In this document: piece by piece, positions 15,748 through 25,222 of the stretch
How the letters are laid out: every line of letters starts with the position of its first letter
Position numbering within the stretch: the first letter of the stretch is position 1
Source: Bacteroidales bacterium
GTDB taxonomy: Bacteria > Bacteroidota > Bacteroidia > Bacteroidales > P3
Assembly (NCBI GenBank): GCA_024400505.1
Contig: JAKSMP010000027.1
Location: 1-32,277 of the forward strand
DNA: 32,277 nt
Direction of reading: 5' to 3'
The notes under the pieces: model-generated
Seen by the model: the letters and a program-made list of their open reading frames with translations, nothing else
Told to the model about the DNA's origin: nothing
Databases searched by the model: none
Program-made: the position numbers and the translations under genes

Positions 15748-16215
15748 TTAAATCCAAACGCTGTCACCATCCTGGATTGGTTCAATAAAAGGTTCTTCTA
15801 TCTCGGCAATAGATGCATCTGCCTTGGAGAGCGACATAATGGTATCACCATCAGCATTGAGAACATAGGCCTTATCGCCATCAACTTTGATGGAAGCTGC
15901 AGCTTCCAGTGCTTGATTCACAGCATCCTCAATATTCATGTTGGGTCCCATCATCTTGGTTGAGCCCATATTGGAGAACGAAAGGTTCTCACCATCAAGG
16001 GCATATTTTCCAGAGAAATAATTGACGCCTCCATTGCCATGGCAGATGCCATCAGCGGCGAATTCAATGTAAGTGGGGAAAATGGAACCTTGAGTGCTGA
16101 CATTCATTGCTTCATCAATACTCCAAAAACCATTGATTTCAGCAGTGTTGCGACTGCCACAGCCCACCAATGCAAACATGCAGATAAGGCTGACAATAAA
16201 AAACTTCATTTTCAT
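15748..16215 (-). CDS. META-domain (HslJ-like) lipoprotein
   Basis: A 155-residue lipoprotein with lipobox ALVGC at Cys19. The mature part shows the META/HslJ pattern: GFWSIDEA near the start, PTYIEFAADGICHGNGGVN in the middle (the family has a similar F-x-x-x-G-x-x-x-G-x-x-G-C-N stretch), FSGKYALDGENLSFSNMGSTKMMG, and a final AYVLNADGDTIMSLSK strand. META-domain proteins such as HslJ are envelope proteins linked to stress or heat in other bacteria; the role here is unknown. It starts 51 bases after the esterase gene on the same strand, with no promoter box of its own, so the two probably form an operon. Confidence 0.82.
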   Translation of the reverse strand: MKMKFFIVSLICMFALVGCGSRNTAEINGFWSIDEAMNVSTQGSIFPTYIEFAADGICHGNGGVNYFSGKYALDGENLSFSNMGSTKMMGPNMNIEDAVNQALEAAASIKVDGDKAYVLNADGDTIMSLSKADASIAEIEEPFIEPIQDGDSVWI

Positions 16216-16266
16216 AGTATGGATTATTTCTGTTAATTAATATTCAGTAACGATTCTTTGAGACAA

Positions 16267-17190
16267 TTATTGTAATCCTTTGCCAAAATAAAGGTCAAAC
16301 ACATTCATCTTAGTCCAACTGGTAGGTTGAATATTGGTATCTTGGCAATGGGCATCATATCTCATTACTCGGCCCGCCAATGCTGCATCCACAAAGGCAC
16401 AGAACTCGTTGATGGTCTTGGGGAGCACAGTGGCCACTTCATGGCCAATCCCATCGTATCGGAGAATCCAATAATTATAGTCATTCTTGGCATATAACTT
16501 GCTCACCTTATCGGCACCAAAGAGGGAATGGTGCAAAGATCCGCGCATTCTATGATAATTGACGACCTTGTCTTTTGTTCCATGGAAAAAGCATGTGGGA
16601 GCCGGAGACTGGGCATAACGGAAATTCTTATTTCGACAGAATATTGCGCCTGAGTAAGGCACTACAGCAGCAGGTTTGAAACATTGGGGAATCGAAGATA
16701 CTTCAGGCAAATGATTGCAACGACAATAATCAGTCTGCAACACCGTGATGGCACCAGCACTGCTTCCTGTGAGAATAATCTTTGAAGGGTCTATATTCAA
16801 TTCTTTTGCGTGGCCACAGAGATACGACACCGCATCGGCACAATCTTCCACAGCATAACGGATAGCCGTGTCAAAAAGGGTGTACATTTTCAGCAACGGA
16901 ACTTTGGGTGCATGCTTCATAAAGAGTCGATAATCGATGGAAGCAACCACAAAGCCACGCTCAGCAAGCAGGGAGCATGCATGAACGGATGCCTGGTCAT
17001 TACGTGCACCCGAAAAAAAGCCGCCTCCGAATACATAAAGAACACAGGCATGGTCGGACCTAGGAGTTGCCGGCTGATATACATCCATATACAAATCCAT
17101 CGTGTCTCGATGAGCATAACAGAACGATTGCTGGGCCTCTCCAACGAAGCTCATCAATACTAATGCAATAGCGACAAACAATTTCTTCAT
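16267..17190 (-). CDS. Secreted alpha/beta-hydrolase (esterase/lipase-like)
   Basis: A 307-residue protein with a cleavable signal peptide (about residues 1-20, ending GEAQQ), so periplasmic or secreted. The hydrolase core shows the oxyanion motif FGGGFFSG (54-61), the strand FVVASIDYR (80-88), the nucleophile elbow GSSAG with Ser144, and a C-terminal GIGHEVA with the probable catalytic His. FFHGTKDKVVNYHRM should hold the acid residue. This is the carboxylesterase type often found in gut Bacteroidota; the substrate is unknown. The ATG at 17190 is used because it begins the signal peptide. Two divergent promoters lie just upstream. Confidence 0.88.
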   Translation of the reverse strand: MKKLFVAIALVLMSFVGEAQQSFCYAHRDTMDLYMDVYQPATPRSDHACVLYVFGGGFFSGARNDQASVHACSLLAERGFVVASIDYRLFMKHAPKVPLLKMYTLFDTAIRYAVEDCADAVSYLCGHAKELNIDPSKIILTGSSAGAITVLQTDYCRCNHLPEVSSIPQCFKPAAVVPYSGAIFCRNKNFRYAQSPAPTCFFHGTKDKVVNYHRMRGSLHHSLFGADKVSKLYAKNDYNYWILRYDGIGHEVATVLPKTINEFCAFVDAALAGRVMRYDAHCQDTNIQPTSWTKMNVFDLYFGKGLQ

Positions 17191-17215
17191 GTCAAAATAT
17201 TTTCTTTTCAAAATG

Positions 17216-17223
17216 CAAAATTA
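17216..17223 (-). promoter_or_regulatory. -7 box (TAATTTTG) of the esterase/META operon, with -33 TTG
   Basis: The sequence matches TAnnTTTG on the minus strand, and a TTTG lies 21 bases upstream (17247-17245). It gives a leader of roughly 20 bases to the ATG at 17190. Confidence 0.7.
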
Positions 17224-17236
17224 CAATTTTTTTTTG

Positions 17237-17244
17237 TATTTTTG
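17237..17244 (+). promoter_or_regulatory. -7 box (TATTTTTG) of the 17274-25134 operon
   Basis: The sequence matches TAnnTTTG, 29 bases before the first ATG of the long plus-strand operon. It overlaps the control region of the divergent esterase promoter, so the two may compete. Confidence 0.65.
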
Positions 17245-17273
17245 CAAATTATTTAAATAATACTTGTAAAACT

Positions 17274-18563
17274 ATGAAAAAACATCTTGGTTTCTTGCTC
17301 GTGGCTGCCATTGCACTGATGATGAATGCATGTGTGAAAGATGGAGATTTTGATGCATTGAAACACGATATTACTATCGAAGGAGAATTCGACCCCATCT
17401 TAGGTTTCCCCATCGCCAAAATGTCGGCAAATATTGCTCAGCTGATAGGCATGCTTGACACAACTTCCAACATGGCAATTTATGTGGATGACGACGACCT
17501 GGTATCTGTGCGATATCTCGATACTTTCTCCACCGACTTGGATCTTTCTAAAGAGTTAAAATATGGTCGCAAAGCCGCCACCGACTCCATATTTTTCAAA
17601 GAGACTTTGAATGGGGTGGTGGAAATCAACCTCTTCCAACAGTTACAACAGATGACCGACATGCCGTTGAGCGCAAAAGGTCTGTTTGTGAACTTGGACG
17701 CTTTTCTGAAAACCAAGGTGAACGACCCTGTGCAAGCCATGATTGACCGCGGAGTGAAAGTGTATTGCAACAATATTGTGCTTAAACTCACCTGCCTTGA
17801 TGGTGCCAGTATCGACGTACCGATTCTTGATTCTACTGACAAAATATCCCTATTAGAACTCAACCAGGGTAAATTATTGAACATTTTGAATCAATACGAC
17901 CTGAGCAACCTTGCCAACCGCAAGCCCACTGGAGTGTTCTACTCCGTGCAGATAAATGCCGACATGCCTTTCGAGGTGTATGCTGCACTTGGATCGGGTT
18001 CAAATCTGCGCGACTCGCTTGGTATTGATTCTCTCCATGTGGAATTGATGCCTTACGTCGATTTCCCCATGCAGATCTATTGCGGAGAAATGATGTATGA
18101 GGATACAATTGACGTTGACCTTGCCGAACTAGAACAGCAGTTGGATAAAATAAAAGAACAAATCACCCTCCAAGACTCTGGTAGCTATTTGGTACTCGAG
18201 GCCGAGAATGAGCTCCCGCTCAATTTTGCCATCAACGCATCGCTCCTGAAATCAAATGGTTTCCGTGTGGTATCACAGCTTTTCTCCCAAGACACCTTAC
18301 TCAGCGGTGCCCCAATCAAACATTTGAGCGGATCCGACTCATACGTGTCCAACGGCTCCCGTAAATCCAGAATCGTGATGCCTGTGACCCGAAACCTTTA
18401 TGAAAATTTGGGCAAAACACGCAAGATTGCAATCTCACTTCGGTTTTCCACTTCCACCGAAGGAGCTGACACCTCCAACCCCACCATTGTGGTGCAAGGC
18501 AAAGACAGATTAAAGCTAAGAGCTTATCTTGTAGTTGCTCCACACATTCATTTATCACTTTAA
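17274..18563 (+). CDS. Large lipoprotein of unknown function, first gene of the der-cca-miaA operon
   Basis: A 429-residue lipoprotein: MKKHLGFLLVAAIALMMNAC with Cys20 as lipobox. The mature part looks mostly beta with many Asp, Leu and Ile and repeated short strands (ITIEGEFDPILGFPIAKM, GVKVYCNNIVLKLTCLDGASIDVPI, LHVELMPYVDFPMQIYCG, IVMPVTRNLYENLGKTRKIAISLRFST). No enzymatic motif is visible. The gene lies 16 bases before the DUF5723 outer-membrane gene, so the two are likely partners in the envelope. Family not recognised. Confidence 0.88.
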   Translation: MKKHLGFLLVAAIALMMNACVKDGDFDALKHDITIEGEFDPILGFPIAKMSANIAQLIGMLDTTSNMAIYVDDDDLVSVRYLDTFSTDLDLSKELKYGRKAATDSIFFKETLNGVVEINLFQQLQQMTDMPLSAKGLFVNLDAFLKTKVNDPVQAMIDRGVKVYCNNIVLKLTCLDGASIDVPILDSTDKISLLELNQGKLLNILNQYDLSNLANRKPTGVFYSVQINADMPFEVYAALGSGSNLRDSLGIDSLHVELMPYVDFPMQIYCGEMMYEDTIDVDLAELEQQLDKIKEQITLQDSGSYLVLEAENELPLNFAINASLLKSNGFRVVSQLFSQDTLLSGAPIKHLSGSDSYVSNGSRKSRIVMPVTRNLYENLGKTRKIAISLRFSTSTEGADTSNPTIVVQGKDRLKLRAYLVVAPHIHLSL

Positions 18564-18579
18564 ATCCAATAACCAAACC

Positions 18580-19959
18580 ATGAGAACTAAGATTATTGTT
18601 TGCCTTTTAGCATTTATTGCCGCTGTGGCAGTCAATCCCCGTCAGGCTGTGGCTCAGAAATTGTCACAAAATGATTTATTTTACCATAGTATTCACTCGC
18701 CGTATAGCAACAGCTTAAACCCTGCACTATTCCCTATGGATAAACATTTCTACATTTCACTGCCAAGGGTTTCTGCCAGTCTTTCTCTACCCATGTCGTA
18801 CAACGATTTGGGGCTTCAGTACGACCCCAATAGAGACGTGACCGTTATCAACGTCAACCACATCCTTGACCAAATCAAGGAAAACGGATTTATGCTCGGA
18901 GTGGAAGGTGAAGTGACTGCACTTGGATTCGGATTCAAAATTTCCGACTTTTCATTTTCTTTTTCCTCTGGTGCGCGCACTTTGGCATCTGCAAATATTC
19001 CTACAGGACTGCTCACATTCATCACCGAGGGAAATGCTGGAGGCAACCAACATATCGATTTTGGTGCTAAACAAATTGCAAACGTCGTAGGATATGGCTA
19101 TGCCGCTTTAGGCGCATCCTTCAAAATTCCCACGTTGCCCATCACCGTGGGTGCAAGAGCCAATATACTGGACGGTGTACAGATTGCCACCATCGACAAT
19201 CTCTCCATCGACCTTGCCACTGCACAAGACATGAGCTCGCTTACGCTGTCTAGCGATTTTATGGCTCATTCTGCCGGACTAGTGAATGTCAATGTAACCG
19301 ACTCAAGTTTTTCATTCAATCCTCAATTGAAATTTCCTCGCAACTTGGGTTTCACCTTTGATTTAGGCATCAAGGCCACACTGGGAATTGTGGACCTCAG
19401 TTTGAGCGTGCTTGATCTGGGTCCTGGAATCAAATGGAAGGAATCGCCTATCACCATCGTTCCCAAACATCAAGAAACCACCATTTCTTTTGATGGTGTT
19501 GACCTCACAGCCATCCTTGATGGTGGATCCATAAACTCAGATATGGTTGATGCCTACGGCGATAGCATCCGCAATATGATTGCCTACATAGTCGATGACC
19601 AGCCGTTCAGATACAGTTTACCCACCCGCACATACCTCGGGGCCTCAGTCACACTGAGCAACTATTTCCGTGCTGGATATCTGTTCATGGGCCAATGGAA
19701 CAAAGGCATGTTAAGCGAGACTTTTCGATGCAACAATTCATTATCTATTCATGCCAACCTGCTCAACTGGTTAGAGATTTCAGCTGCCAACTCCTTCTCC
19801 TACGACAGCAAGTCCTTCAGTTGGTTCAACCCTGGTGCATCACTCACCATCCTCAGCGGGCCAGTTCAGACATACATTTCAGCCGACTACATATCAAGCA
19901 TTTATGTTGCCAGCTTAAAATCCATGCACCTGTACTTTGGCATCAACATCGTTTTATAA
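18580..19959 (+). CDS. DUF5723 family outer-membrane protein
   Basis: A 459-residue exported protein; the signal peptide ends around AVAQ at residue 27. Just after it comes NDLFYHSIHSPYSNSLNPAL, the N-terminal signature I associate with DUF5723 proteins of Bacteroidota. The rest reads as alternating amphipathic strands and turns to a terminal SMHLYFGINIVL, a typical last barrel strand. The start at 18580 is chosen because it begins the signal peptide; the frame opens earlier, inside the preceding lipoprotein gene. It is followed after 33 bases by der. Function is unknown. Confidence 0.85.
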   Translation: MRTKIIVCLLAFIAAVAVNPRQAVAQKLSQNDLFYHSIHSPYSNSLNPALFPMDKHFYISLPRVSASLSLPMSYNDLGLQYDPNRDVTVINVNHILDQIKENGFMLGVEGEVTALGFGFKISDFSFSFSSGARTLASANIPTGLLTFITEGNAGGNQHIDFGAKQIANVVGYGYAALGASFKIPTLPITVGARANILDGVQIATIDNLSIDLATAQDMSSLTLSSDFMAHSAGLVNVNVTDSSFSFNPQLKFPRNLGFTFDLGIKATLGIVDLSLSVLDLGPGIKWKESPITIVPKHQETTISFDGVDLTAILDGGSINSDMVDAYGDSIRNMIAYIVDDQPFRYSLPTRTYLGASVTLSNYFRAGYLFMGQWNKGMLSETFRCNNSLSIHANLLNWLEISAANSFSYDSKSFSWFNPGASLTILSGPVQTYISADYISSIYVASLKSMHLYFGINIVL

Positions 19960-19992
19960 CCAATCAACATTTTCAACTATCGTAAAAAAACA

Positions 19993-21300
19993 ATGAGTAA
20001 CATCGTAGCTATAGTAGGACGCCCCAATGTGGGCAAGTCCACTCTCTTTAATCGTTTGACCGAAAGCCGCAAAGCTATCGTGGACGAAACTTCTGGCGTG
20101 ACCCGCGACCGCCAATATGGCAAATCCGACTGGAATGGAAAGAAATTCTCAATCATCGACACTGGCGGATATGTGATGGGCGGCGACGACGAATTCGAAG
20201 TGGAAATTCGCAAACAAGTGCAGCTGGCCATCGAAGAGGCCGATACCATTCTATTCCTCGTTGATGCACGCGAAGGCCTCACCCCTATGGATGAAGATGT
20301 GGCCGACATGCTCCGCCGTTGTCCCAAGAAAGTACTCTTGGTGGCAAACAAGGTGGACAACTCCAAAGAAATGGACACCCTCTCTGAATTCTACGCACTG
20401 GGACTGGGCGAACCCTACCCTATTGCCGGCATCAGCGGAAGCGGCACCGGCGACCTCCTCGACGAGGTGGTCAAAGACTTCGACGAGGGTGATGATGACG
20501 AAACCGACGGACTTCCCCGTATTGCTGTAGTTGGCCGTCCGAATGTGGGCAAGAGTTCTTTCATCAATTTCATCACTGGCCAAGACCGCAATATCGTCAC
20601 TCCCATCGCCGGCACCACTCGCGACAGCATCTACACACGCTATAATATGTTCGGTTTCGACTTCAATTTTGTTGATACCGCAGGACTCCGTAAAAAATCT
20701 AAAGTAAGCGAGGATTTGGAATTCTACTCGGTGATGCGTAGTGTCCGTGCCATCGAAAATGCCGATGTATGCATCCTCATGCTCGATGCCAGCCAGGGTC
20801 TGGAGCAGCAAGACCTGAACATCTTCTCCCTTATCCAACGCAATAACAAAGGCGTGGTGATTGTGGTCAACAAATGGGACCTTGTTCAAAAAGAAACCAA
20901 TACCCACAAACAATTCGAAGATTTGATTCGCAGCCGCATCGCTCCTTTTGATGATGTGCCTATCATCTTCACTTCGGTGCTGAACAAACAACGCATCTTC
21001 AAAGTGCTAGAAACTGCCAAGCAGGTTTTCGAGGCACGCAGTCGCCGCATCTCCACCTCAGAACTCAACGAAGCACTCCTTCCTATCGTCAAGGAACAGA
21101 ACCCACCACCAGCAGTCAAGGGCAAGTGGATCAAAATCAAGTACGTCACCCAGCTGCCCACCCATTATCCTCAGTTTGTGTTTTTCTGCAATCTGCCTCA
21201 GTACATACGCGACCCCTATAAACGCTTTGTCGAGAACCGATTGCGCGAACTCTGGGATTTCAAAGGGGTGCCCATCACCATCTATTTCCGTGCAAAGTAA
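19993..21300 (+). CDS. der: Ribosome biogenesis GTPase Der (EngA)
   Basis: A 435-residue protein with two tandem GTPase domains and a C-terminal KH-like domain, needed for assembly of the 50S subunit. G1 motifs are GRPNVGKST (9-17) and GRPNVGKSS (181-189). The DTGG and DTAG G3 motifs and the NKVD and NKWD G4 motifs are all present. The C-terminal domain contains [16 protein letters not shown] and ends [18 protein letters not shown], as usual. Full length with no odd features. It sits in the middle of an operon between envelope genes and tRNA genes. Confidence 0.98.
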   Translation: MSNIVAIVGRPNVGKSTLFNRLTESRKAIVDETSGVTRDRQYGKSDWNGKKFSIIDTGGYVMGGDDEFEVEIRKQVQLAIEEADTILFLVDAREGLTPMDEDVADMLRRCPKKVLLVANKVDNSKEMDTLSEFYALGLGEPYPIAGISGSGTGDLLDEVVKDFDEGDDDETDGLPRIAVVGRPNVGKSSFINFITGQDRNIVTPIAGTTRDSIYTRYNMFGFDFNFVDTAGLRKKSKVSEDLEFYSVMRSVRAIENADVCILMLDASQGLEQQDLNIFSLIQRNNKGVVIVVNKWDLVQKETNTHKQFEDLIRSRIAPFDDVPIIFTSVLNKQRIFKVLETAKQVFEARSRRISTSELNEALLPIVKEQNPPPAVKGKWIKIKYVTQLPTHYPQFVFFCNLPQYIRDPYKRFVENRLRELWDFKGVPITIYFRAK

Positions 21301-21330
21301 TACTAATTTATAATATTCATTATATAAACA

Positions 21331-22053
21331 ATGATATCAAAACTTCGATTTGATAAAATCTGCTTGGTTCTGATCTGCATCCTGCTCACTTGCGCATGCA
21401 ATCATGTGAGAGAAGAAGTCATCGAAACCTACGAGAACGGCAAACCCATGTTGGTGAGACTATACAAAGGATCCAAGAAAGATCCAACCCTTGTGGGTGA
21501 AAAAATGTACTACGAAAATGGCACACTTCAACTTGAGAAGCATTTCTCGGGCAAGCCAGAAACACCTGATGGCACATGGAAATACTATTGGGACAACGGA
21601 AACCTTTTTGCCACTGGTGATTTCACCTCCAACCACGAATTTGGCTCCAATTGGGTATTCCTCAACCGCAATGGCGAAAATTGGTATCCTGGCAAACTTG
21701 ATTCCACATACATCACCAGTTTCAGCAATTTGGGCACGCCTAGCACAGTAGTATTCTGCACAGGCAAACACCAAGACGTGGTTCAGTTTTATAGCAATTA
21801 CACTGTTCGCAGTACCGAGCGCCTGACCGACGGAAACCGTCAAGGAAAAATTTATTTCTATTTCCCCAACGGTAACGTTCAAGTTGAAGCTAATTTCGAA
21901 AATGGCGTAGAGAATGGTCCATACACAGTCTATCACGAAAACGGCCTGCCATTCTACATGGGCAATTACAAGGATGGCAAACGCATAGGCATATGGGAAT
22001 TCTATGACAAGGATGGAACCTTGTTAAAGACACAAGACTACGACAAAGAATAA
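21331..22053 (+). CDS. Lipoprotein with MORN_2 repeats (YwqK-like)
   Basis: A 240-residue lipoprotein: the signal peptide of about 22 residues ends in LLTCAC. It carries several MORN_2-type repeats with the YxNGxxxxxxxFxxGxxxG pattern: YENGKPMLVRLYKG, YYENGTLQLEKHFSG, YYWDNGNLFATGDF, YFPNGNVQVEANFENGVENG, YHENGLPFYMGNYKDGKRIG and FYDKDGTLLKTQDY. Such repeats are often auto-annotated as antitoxins (YwqK family), but nothing here supports a toxin pair. It is more likely an envelope protein of unknown role. It lies 30 bases after der and 18 before cca. Confidence 0.88.
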   Translation: MISKLRFDKICLVLICILLTCACNHVREEVIETYENGKPMLVRLYKGSKKDPTLVGEKMYYENGTLQLEKHFSGKPETPDGTWKYYWDNGNLFATGDFTSNHEFGSNWVFLNRNGENWYPGKLDSTYITSFSNLGTPSTVVFCTGKHQDVVQFYSNYTVRSTERLTDGNRQGKIYFYFPNGNVQVEANFENGVENGPYTVYHENGLPFYMGNYKDGKRIGIWEFYDKDGTLLKTQDYDKE

Positions 22054-22071
22054 TTCCTCCAATTCATCATT

Positions 22072-23496
22072 ATGGACGTTCAACTCGACAACCCTATTTA
22101 TCGCATCGTGGGTAAAGCTGCCGACAGCCTAGGCATCAAAGCCTTTGCTGTGGGTGGTGTGGTGCGCGATTATTTTCTCCAAAGGCACTGCACAGATATT
22201 GATTTTGTGTGCCTGGGGAATGGCATTGAACTGGCCAAGGCTGCAGCCAAATCCATCAGCCCCAATATTGAGGTAGTGGTATTCAAGAATTTTGGCACAG
22301 CATCTTTCCACTATCACGATAAAGATACATTATGGGAAGTTGAGTTTGTGGGAGCACGACGTGAAAGCTATCGCCGAGATAGCCGCAAACCCATCGTGGA
22401 GAACGGCACGCTTGAAGACGACCAAAACCGCCGCGATTTCACCATCAACGCCATGGCTGTTTCGGTCAACGAAGAAAGTTTCGGCACTCTCATCGACCCT
22501 TTCGGCGGCATCCAAGATCTCGATCGAGGGATTATTCGCACCCCGCTCGACCCCGACATCACATTCAGCGATGACCCCCTTCGCATGATGCGTGCCATCC
22601 GATTTGCATCACAACTCGATTTCTATATTCATAATGATACTTTCGATGCCATCTGCCGCAACGCAGAACGCATCAAAATCGTATCGCCAGAACGCATCAC
22701 CACCGAGCTTAACAAAATAGTGCTCTCTCCGCAGCCATCGGTGGGATTCAAACTGCTTTTGAAATCAGGTCTTTTGCAAATCATTTTCCCTGAATTTGCC
22801 AACCTTAAAGGGGTTGAAACTGTGGGCAACCATGCTCACAAGGACAATTTCTACCACACCCTTGAAGTAGCCGACCATGTGGCCGCCCACACACAAGACC
22901 TCTGGCTTCGATGGGCTGCACTCCTTCACGATATCGGCAAACCTGCCACCAAGCGTTACGATGCCAAACTCGGATGGACTTTCCACGGGCACGAAGTGCG
23001 TGGCAGCAAGATGATAAAAAAGATCTTCACCCACTTGCGACTGCCTCTCGACCAAAAGATGAAATATGTGGAGAAACTAGTCCTGCTTCACTTGCGCCCC
23101 ATCATTCTGGCCGAAGATGAAGTAACCGATTCGGCCGTACGTCGATTACTCTTCGATGCTGGCGACGACATCGAGGACCTTATGCTCCTATGCGAAGCCG
23201 ACATCACAAGCAAGAATGAAGAGAAAGTACGTCGGTACATGAAAAATTTCAAGATAGTACGCCAAAAACTGATTGAACTTGAAGAGAAGGACAGAATCCG
23301 CAACTTCCAGCCTCCTGTGAGCGGAGAAGACATCATGAAAACATTCGGCATAGCTCCCTGCCGAGAAATTGGCACAATCAAGGATTCTATCAAAGATGCA
23401 ATCTTGGATGGTCTCATCCCCAACGAACGCGAAGCCGCATGGCAGATGATGCTTGAAAAAGGAGCTGAATTAGGACTACACCCAATCCAAGAATAA
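22072..23496 (+). CDS. cca: tRNA nucleotidyltransferase / poly(A) polymerase family with HD domain (CCA-adding enzyme)
   Basis: A 474-residue class II nucleotidyltransferase that adds or repairs the 3' CCA of tRNAs. The head domain has [11 protein letters not shown] (25-35) followed by TDIDFVC with metal-binding Asp42 and Asp44. [12 protein letters not shown] and [16 protein letters not shown] are further signatures. An HD domain follows ([28 protein letters not shown]), as in many bacterial CCA enzymes of this phylum. The gene precedes miaA by 6 bases and is in the same reading frame with it, so tRNA end repair and anticodon-loop modification are co-expressed. Confidence 0.95.
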   Translation: MDVQLDNPIYRIVGKAADSLGIKAFAVGGVVRDYFLQRHCTDIDFVCLGNGIELAKAAAKSISPNIEVVVFKNFGTASFHYHDKDTLWEVEFVGARRESYRRDSRKPIVENGTLEDDQNRRDFTINAMAVSVNEESFGTLIDPFGGIQDLDRGIIRTPLDPDITFSDDPLRMMRAIRFASQLDFYIHNDTFDAICRNAERIKIVSPERITTELNKIVLSPQPSVGFKLLLKSGLLQIIFPEFANLKGVETVGNHAHKDNFYHTLEVADHVAAHTQDLWLRWAALLHDIGKPATKRYDAKLGWTFHGHEVRGSKMIKKIFTHLRLPLDQKMKYVEKLVLLHLRPIILAEDEVTDSAVRRLLFDAGDDIEDLMLLCEADITSKNEEKVRRYMKNFKIVRQKLIELEEKDRIRNFQPPVSGEDIMKTFGIAPCREIGTIKDSIKDAILDGLIPNEREAAWQMMLEKGAELGLHPIQE

Positions 23497-23502
23497 TACA
23501 CT

Positions 23503-24375
23503 TTGAATCAGAAATTATTATTCATCCTTGGCCCTACCGCCTCTGGCAAAACTGCTTGTGCTATTGAGCAAGCAAATTTATTCCATACCGAAATCGTTTC
23601 ATGCGATTCTCGTCAATTCTACCACGAACTGAATATCGGTGTGGCGCGTCCCAGCCTTGAAGAACTGGCTGCTGCCCCTCACCATTTCATCGCCAACCGC
23701 TCGGTTGAAAACCCATACAACGTATTCACCTACGAACAAGAGGCATTGGCAAAAATCAATGAACTCTTTCAACATCATGAGGTGGTCATTGCCACAGGTG
23801 GCAGTGGACTTTACATCAACGCCCTCCGGCAAGGCATTTCCATTCTTCCTGATCCAGCGCCCGAATTGCGCGAAAGGCTCAAAAAGCAATGGGCCGAAGA
23901 AGGACTAGAAAGCCTCCGTCAAATGCTCAAAATGCTTGACCCCGACTACTACAACCAAGTTGATCTTGCCAACGGCATCCGCATTCAAAGAGCACTTGAG
24001 GTATGTCTCACCACAGGGCGTCCCTACAGACAAGTGGTCTCACAGCCAACAAAACCCCGACCATTCGATATCGAAGTGATTGTGATTGATCGCAGCCGCG
24101 ACGAACTTCGCCAAAGAATTGACCATCGAGTGGACATCATGATCCATGACGGCCTAGAAGATGAAGCACGAAAGGTGTTTCCTCTTCGACATCTCAACAC
24201 CCTCAACACCGTTGGCTACAAAGAATTCTTTCAGCTATGGGATATATCGGGCGAGGCTTTCCCTCTCACCAGTGCCCAACTGACAGATGTGGCAGTCGCC
24301 ATCAAACTCAACACTTGGCATTATGCCAAGAAGCAGCTCACTTGGCTCAAAAAATATGCAATTATTAATCCCTAA
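23503..24375 (+). CDS. miaA: tRNA dimethylallyltransferase MiaA (TTG start)
   Basis: A 290-residue enzyme that isopentenylates A37 of tRNAs reading UNN codons. The P-loop is GPTASGKT (10-17). Next come EIVSCDSRQFYHELNIGVARPS, the conserved substrate loop, and VIATGGSGLYINAL. NGIRIQRALEV and NTVGYKEFFQLWD are also typical. The only workable start is TTG at 23503, because an in-frame TAA, the cca stop, lies 6 bases before it and the P-loop is then at the usual distance from the N-terminus. It ends 12 bases before the FN3-like lipoprotein gene. Confidence 0.96.
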   Translation: MNQKLLFILGPTASGKTACAIEQANLFHTEIVSCDSRQFYHELNIGVARPSLEELAAAPHHFIANRSVENPYNVFTYEQEALAKINELFQHHEVVIATGGSGLYINALRQGISILPDPAPELRERLKKQWAEEGLESLRQMLKMLDPDYYNQVDLANGIRIQRALEVCLTTGRPYRQVVSQPTKPRPFDIEVIVIDRSRDELRQRIDHRVDIMIHDGLEDEARKVFPLRHLNTLNTVGYKEFFQLWDISGEAFPLTSAQLTDVAVAIKLNTWHYAKKQLTWLKKYAIINP

Positions 24376-24387
24376 TCTATTTTAATC

Positions 24388-25134
24388 ATGAAAAAACACT
24401 TCTTCACACTCATCTTACTTCTTGGCACAATGGTGGCCATGACCGCTTGCAACAAGGAAGTAGATCCCGTCGAACCCGAAAATCCCACCGACACAATCGT
24501 CCCAGAGGCACCTGCTCAGGCTGTCACCATCACCATCGACAACATTCTACCCGATGCCTACACCTGCACCTTCACCAAGGCCGACTCTTGCACTGCTTAT
24601 TTCATCCTCACTGCCGAGCCCGGTTCCATCGAGCCCTTCCTTGCCTGGTCGGGTTTCTCCACCGTTGAGCAAGCCGTCGAAGGATGGGGTATCAAATACA
24701 CCGAGAGTGCCACTTACACCTGGAAAGACCAAACTCCCAACACCGACTACGTCATCTATGCTTTGGCCAGATGCCCCCACGGCGATGTGCTCATCACCGA
24801 CACCATCCGCACTGCTGTTCTCGGAGGCCATGGCGCAAGTGTGATCACCGTATCTGTCTCCAACATCACCTCCACCACTGTCACCACCACAGCCACCCCC
24901 AATGACCAAACTGCTGTATTCCACGACCTGATTATCTCCAAAGAATACTTCGACAGCATTGGTGTGGATTCCACTATCGCCTTGCTCAAGGCCGATTATT
25001 ACCCTCACTACAGCACCGATGTATGGCAATGGATGGACCTCACTCCTGGCACCGAATATTATTTCGTAGCCATCGGCAAAAACGCCGACGATGTTTGGGG
25101 CGAGATGGCCAAAACGGCATTCACCACCCTTTAA
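24388..25134 (+). CDS. Surface lipoprotein with two fibronectin III-like domains
   Basis: A 248-residue lipoprotein: MKKHFFTLILLLGTMVAMTAC with Cys21, followed by NKEVDPVEPENP, an acidic stretch that resembles the surface-export signal of Bacteroidota lipoproteins. Two similar domains of about 100 residues follow. Each begins with strands such as VTITIDNILPDAYTCTFTKAD or ITVSVSNITSTTVTTTATPND. Each ends with a TPNTDYVIYALA or TPGTEYYFVAIG strand and a TIRTA or TAFTT tail, the usual end of an FN3-like unit. Probably a cell-surface binding or adhesion protein. It is the last gene of the operon, with a terminator 10 bases after the stop. Its Ser/Thr/Pro-rich codons leave long antisense frames, which I disregard. 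Confidence 0.82.
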   Translation: MKKHFFTLILLLGTMVAMTACNKEVDPVEPENPTDTIVPEAPAQAVTITIDNILPDAYTCTFTKADSCTAYFILTAEPGSIEPFLAWSGFSTVEQAVEGWGIKYTESATYTWKDQTPNTDYVIYALARCPHGDVLITDTIRTAVLGGHGASVITVSVSNITSTTVTTTATPNDQTAVFHDLIISKEYFDSIGVDSTIALLKADYYPHYSTDVWQWMDLTPGTEYYFVAIGKNADDVWGEMAKTAFTTL

Positions 25135-25144
25135 TAGAAAAAAG

Positions 25145-25163
25145 GCACCTCTAAACGGGGTGC
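25145..25163 (+). terminator. Rho-independent terminator of the 17274-25134 operon
   Basis: A 7-bp stem (25145-25151 with 25157-25163, one G-U pair) and loop TAAAC are followed by at least seven T. Confidence 0.88.
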
Positions 25164-25183
25164 TTTTTTTTATTATATAAAAC

Positions 25184-25215
25184 AAAAAAGCTTCGATAAA
25201 AATCGAAGCTTTTTT
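25184..25215 (-). terminator. Terminator of tRNA-Met (bidirectional in form)
   Basis: A perfect 14-bp stem (25184-25197 with 25202-25215), loop AAAA, begins with six A and ends with six T. On the minus strand it follows the tRNA by 7 bases and ends in a T run. It can also back up the plus-strand terminator just before it. Confidence 0.88.
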
Positions 25216-25222
25216 CATTTTG

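Noticed and set aside
21331..22053. Antitoxin of a toxin-antitoxin system
   Set aside because: MORN_2 proteins are often auto-labelled that way, but there is no toxin gene beside it, and it has a lipoprotein signal peptide.
25184..25215. Relation between the tRNA terminator stem (ATCGAAGC) and the CGAAG array
   Set aside because: The shared eight bases are part of an ordinary palindromic terminator; there is no 11-bp repetition there, so chance is the simpler explanation.
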